From a virus, in the IMG/VR virus record IMGVR_UViG_3300027777_000109, positions 1 to 29,339 of that record: a DNA stretch of 29,339 nucleotides, one strand, 5' to 3'. The notes under the pieces are model-generated. The model was not told the DNA's origin. It worked only from the letters and a program-made list of their open reading frames with translations, and ran no database searches. The position numbers were made by a program, and so were the translations under genes. Shown one piece after another: positions 27,777-29,339 of this stretch; position 1 is the first letter of the stretch; every line of letters starts with the position of its first letter.

Positions 27777-29339
27777 TTAAATTGCTGTTATTGTTTTCCA
27801 ACCCACATTGTCACAAATGCGTAGTTTGTGTAATGTAGTGTCATAATACATTGCGCCTTCATACACAGCAGGTGCGCTTGATAATGATGGTGGTTTAAAA
27901 TATGTGCCAAGGCAACCTATAAAGTCACCATTTAAAATTACTGAGCTTTGACTATTAGGAAGAAAAGAACCAATAGTTACATTACAATATTGATTTCCAT
28001 TAACATTATAACTATCTGTACCAATATAAATATCTTTAGTATTAGCTTGACCACCACCAATATAAACTGTTCTTCCCGAAATAGGGGGGCTATTTAAATC
28101 ATCATAAGAAGCAATGTTTACTTCTTGATTACTACCAGCACCATTTTGAATATTACAAATGCCATTATCGGAAGAACCAATACTAACTACACTTCCAGAA
28201 CTACCAAGCCGATTAATATTAACAGTTTGAACGCCCGAACCATCAGCAATACGAGTTGATTGACTACTGCTACTTCTGCCTATTGTAATTATTCCCGAAG
28301 CAGATGTTGCGCCAACATTTATTGTTCCTGCACCACCAATATTTAATGTGCCTGATGTTTGTGATGTTCCAATATTTTGAGTTGCTGTAGTTGAACCAAT
28401 AAGTTGTAAATTACCGCTTACATTTAAACTACCAGCACCTGAGTCTGTAGTGTTACCTAAACTTAAACCACCACTAGCAAATAATGTCATAGCTTGGGTT
28501 ACAGTTGCAACTGCACCAGCAGTTCCAGAAGCTACTGTGTACCATTGATGTTGACCAGTATTAGCAATATTATAAACACCACCAGATGATGATGTTTTAT
28601 ATATAAATTGACTAGATGAGTTTAAATATAATCCACCCCATAATCCAGCACCGCCAGTATCGCCTTCTAAAGCTGCAAATGTTGATATATCTATTGCTTT
28701 TGTAGCTCCTGCTGTACGCCAAGCACTAGGAGTTACACTAAGACCTAGATTACCATTTAAATCAAGAATCATTCTATATGCACCAACAGTGTCATCGTAA
28801 AAAACAAATCCTTGTCCTTCAGAACCTATGGTATATCTATGATAAGAACTTGCAGTAAAATCTTGATAAGCGTTTGTTGTACCATATACTGATACTTTAC
28901 GTGTAGGACTACTTGTACCAATTCCTACGTTACCATTCATCACAGTAGTAGATGTACCAAGAGTAGAGCCAATGGTTGTAGTCGTTGTAGAACCAACAGC
29001 GCCAGCAGTTCCTAACTTAATTGTATTGGTTTTGGTAGATGCTGTTACACCATTAGAAATGTCTACTTCTTGTGTGTTTGTAGACTGACCTAATTTAATA
29101 GTGCCTGTGGCACTAGGGCCACCTATTGATAAAGTGCCTGTGGTTTGTGTTGTAGCAATATTTTGATTAGTTGTAGAATCACCAGTTAATTGTAATGCGC
29201 CAGTAGATGTGATTGCAGTAGTAAATGTAGGGCTGTCAGATAATACAACACTACCTGTGCCTGTAACTGCTTTGCTTACTAGGTTTTTGCTTGCATCTGT
29301 AAATACTGCTTGTGATGCTGTAAGACTTGGAATGGTTAT
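27777..29339 (-). CDS. Fibre-like / beta-helical virion protein, partial at the right edge (at least 520 aa)
   Basis: The frame is open without a stop to the window edge; a GTG at 28943 is only an internal codon, since coding sequence continues upstream (VLSDSPTFTTAITSTGALQL and SVSIG-like repeats). The protein is Thr/Ser/Gly-rich with short repeated units such as ATQNIGTSQTSGTLNIGGAG and TNQNIATTQTTGTLSIGGPS, which suggests a beta-helix or trimeric fibre. The C-terminus EGAMYYDTTLHKLRICDNVG is a frequent fibre end. It lies upstream of the head genes, an unusual place for a host-binding fibre. Confidence 0.78.
   Translation of the reverse strand: MTIPSLTASQAVFTDASKNLVSKAVTGTGSVVLSDSPTFTTAITSTGALQLTGDSTTNQNIATTQTTGTLSIGGPSATGTIKLGQSTNTQEVDISNGVTASTKTNTIKLGTAGAVGSTTTTTIGSTLGTSTTVMNGNVGIGTSSPTRKVSVYGTTNAYQDFTASSYHRYTIGSEGQGFVFYDDTVGAYRMILDLNGNLGLSVTPSAWRTAGATKAIDISTFAALEGDTGGAGLWGGLYLNSSSQFIYKTSSSGGVYNIANTGQHQWYTVASGTAGAVATVTQAMTLFASGGLSLGNTTDSGAGSLNVSGNLQLIGSTTATQNIGTSQTSGTLNIGGAGTINVGATSASGIITIGRSSSSQSTRIADGSGVQTVNINRLGSSGSVVSIGSSDNGICNIQNGAGSNQEVNIASYDDLNSPPISGRTVYIGGGQANTKDIYIGTDSYNVNGNQYCNVTIGSFLPNSQSSVILNGDFIGCLGTYFKPPSLSSAPAVYEGAMYYDTTLHKLRICDNVGWKTITAI

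Noticed and set aside
28943-28945. GTG at 28943 as the start of the right-edge fibre-like gene
   Set aside because: The frame continues upstream to the edge with the same Thr/Ser/Gly repeat character and there is no Shine-Dalgarno sequence before the GTG.

Overview
The window is part of a tailed-phage genome (class Caudoviricetes, podovirus-like). It carries a major capsid protein, scaffold, P22/T7-type tail accessory proteins, two large candidate ejection proteins, a tail fibre with a T7-like N-terminus, and a complete Gram-negative lysis cassette (lysozyme, holin, Rz with an embedded Rz1). No sheath, tape-measure or tail-tube genes of the sipho- or myovirus type are seen. The DNA is AT-rich, and the spanins require a Gram-negative host. 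A low-GC aquatic proteobacterium would fit, but that is inference. No integrase, CI-type repressor, tRNA gene, insertion sequence or CRISPR array was found.

Layout. (1) 1-419, minus strand: the first small genes of a late operon that runs off the left edge. (2) 436-562: a strong sigma70-type promoter followed by an intrinsic terminator, placed directly after a Q-like gene, which looks like a lambda-type late control switch. (3) 567-6022, minus strand: a tightly overlapping replication, recombination and modification operon. In transcription order it holds a replication initiator with an internal repeat cluster, a PAPS-reductase-like protein, a DnaB/Twinkle-type helicase, small unknowns, NinB, a DNA methyltransferase, a PPCRAWG protein, a winged-helix-like protein, a Ref-type HNH nuclease, RusA and the Q-like protein. 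(4) 6023-6229: a divergent promoter region. (5) 6230-10057, plus strand: about 18 small overlapping genes around an ERF annealing protein and an SSB, with a structured intergenic element at 8427-8520. (6) 29339 down to 10054, minus strand: virion and lysis genes, from an edge-truncated fibre-like protein through scaffold, capsid, adaptor, stabilisation protein, acetyltransferase, S74-tagged protein, ejection proteins, tail fibre, metallophosphoesterase and lysis genes to an unknown protein at the operon end.

How it fits together. The two divergent early operons supply replication initiation, helicase, strand annealing, ssDNA binding and junction resolution. The last early gene (Q-like) is well placed to let polymerase read through the terminator at 436-466 into the late genes. 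Terminase and portal genes are not in the window. If the genome is circular or circularly permuted, they should lie in the unseen stretch joining position 1 to position 29339. Many real genes here are under 60 codons, and several longer reading frames start too early; the starts given follow Shine-Dalgarno spacing and stop/start overlaps.
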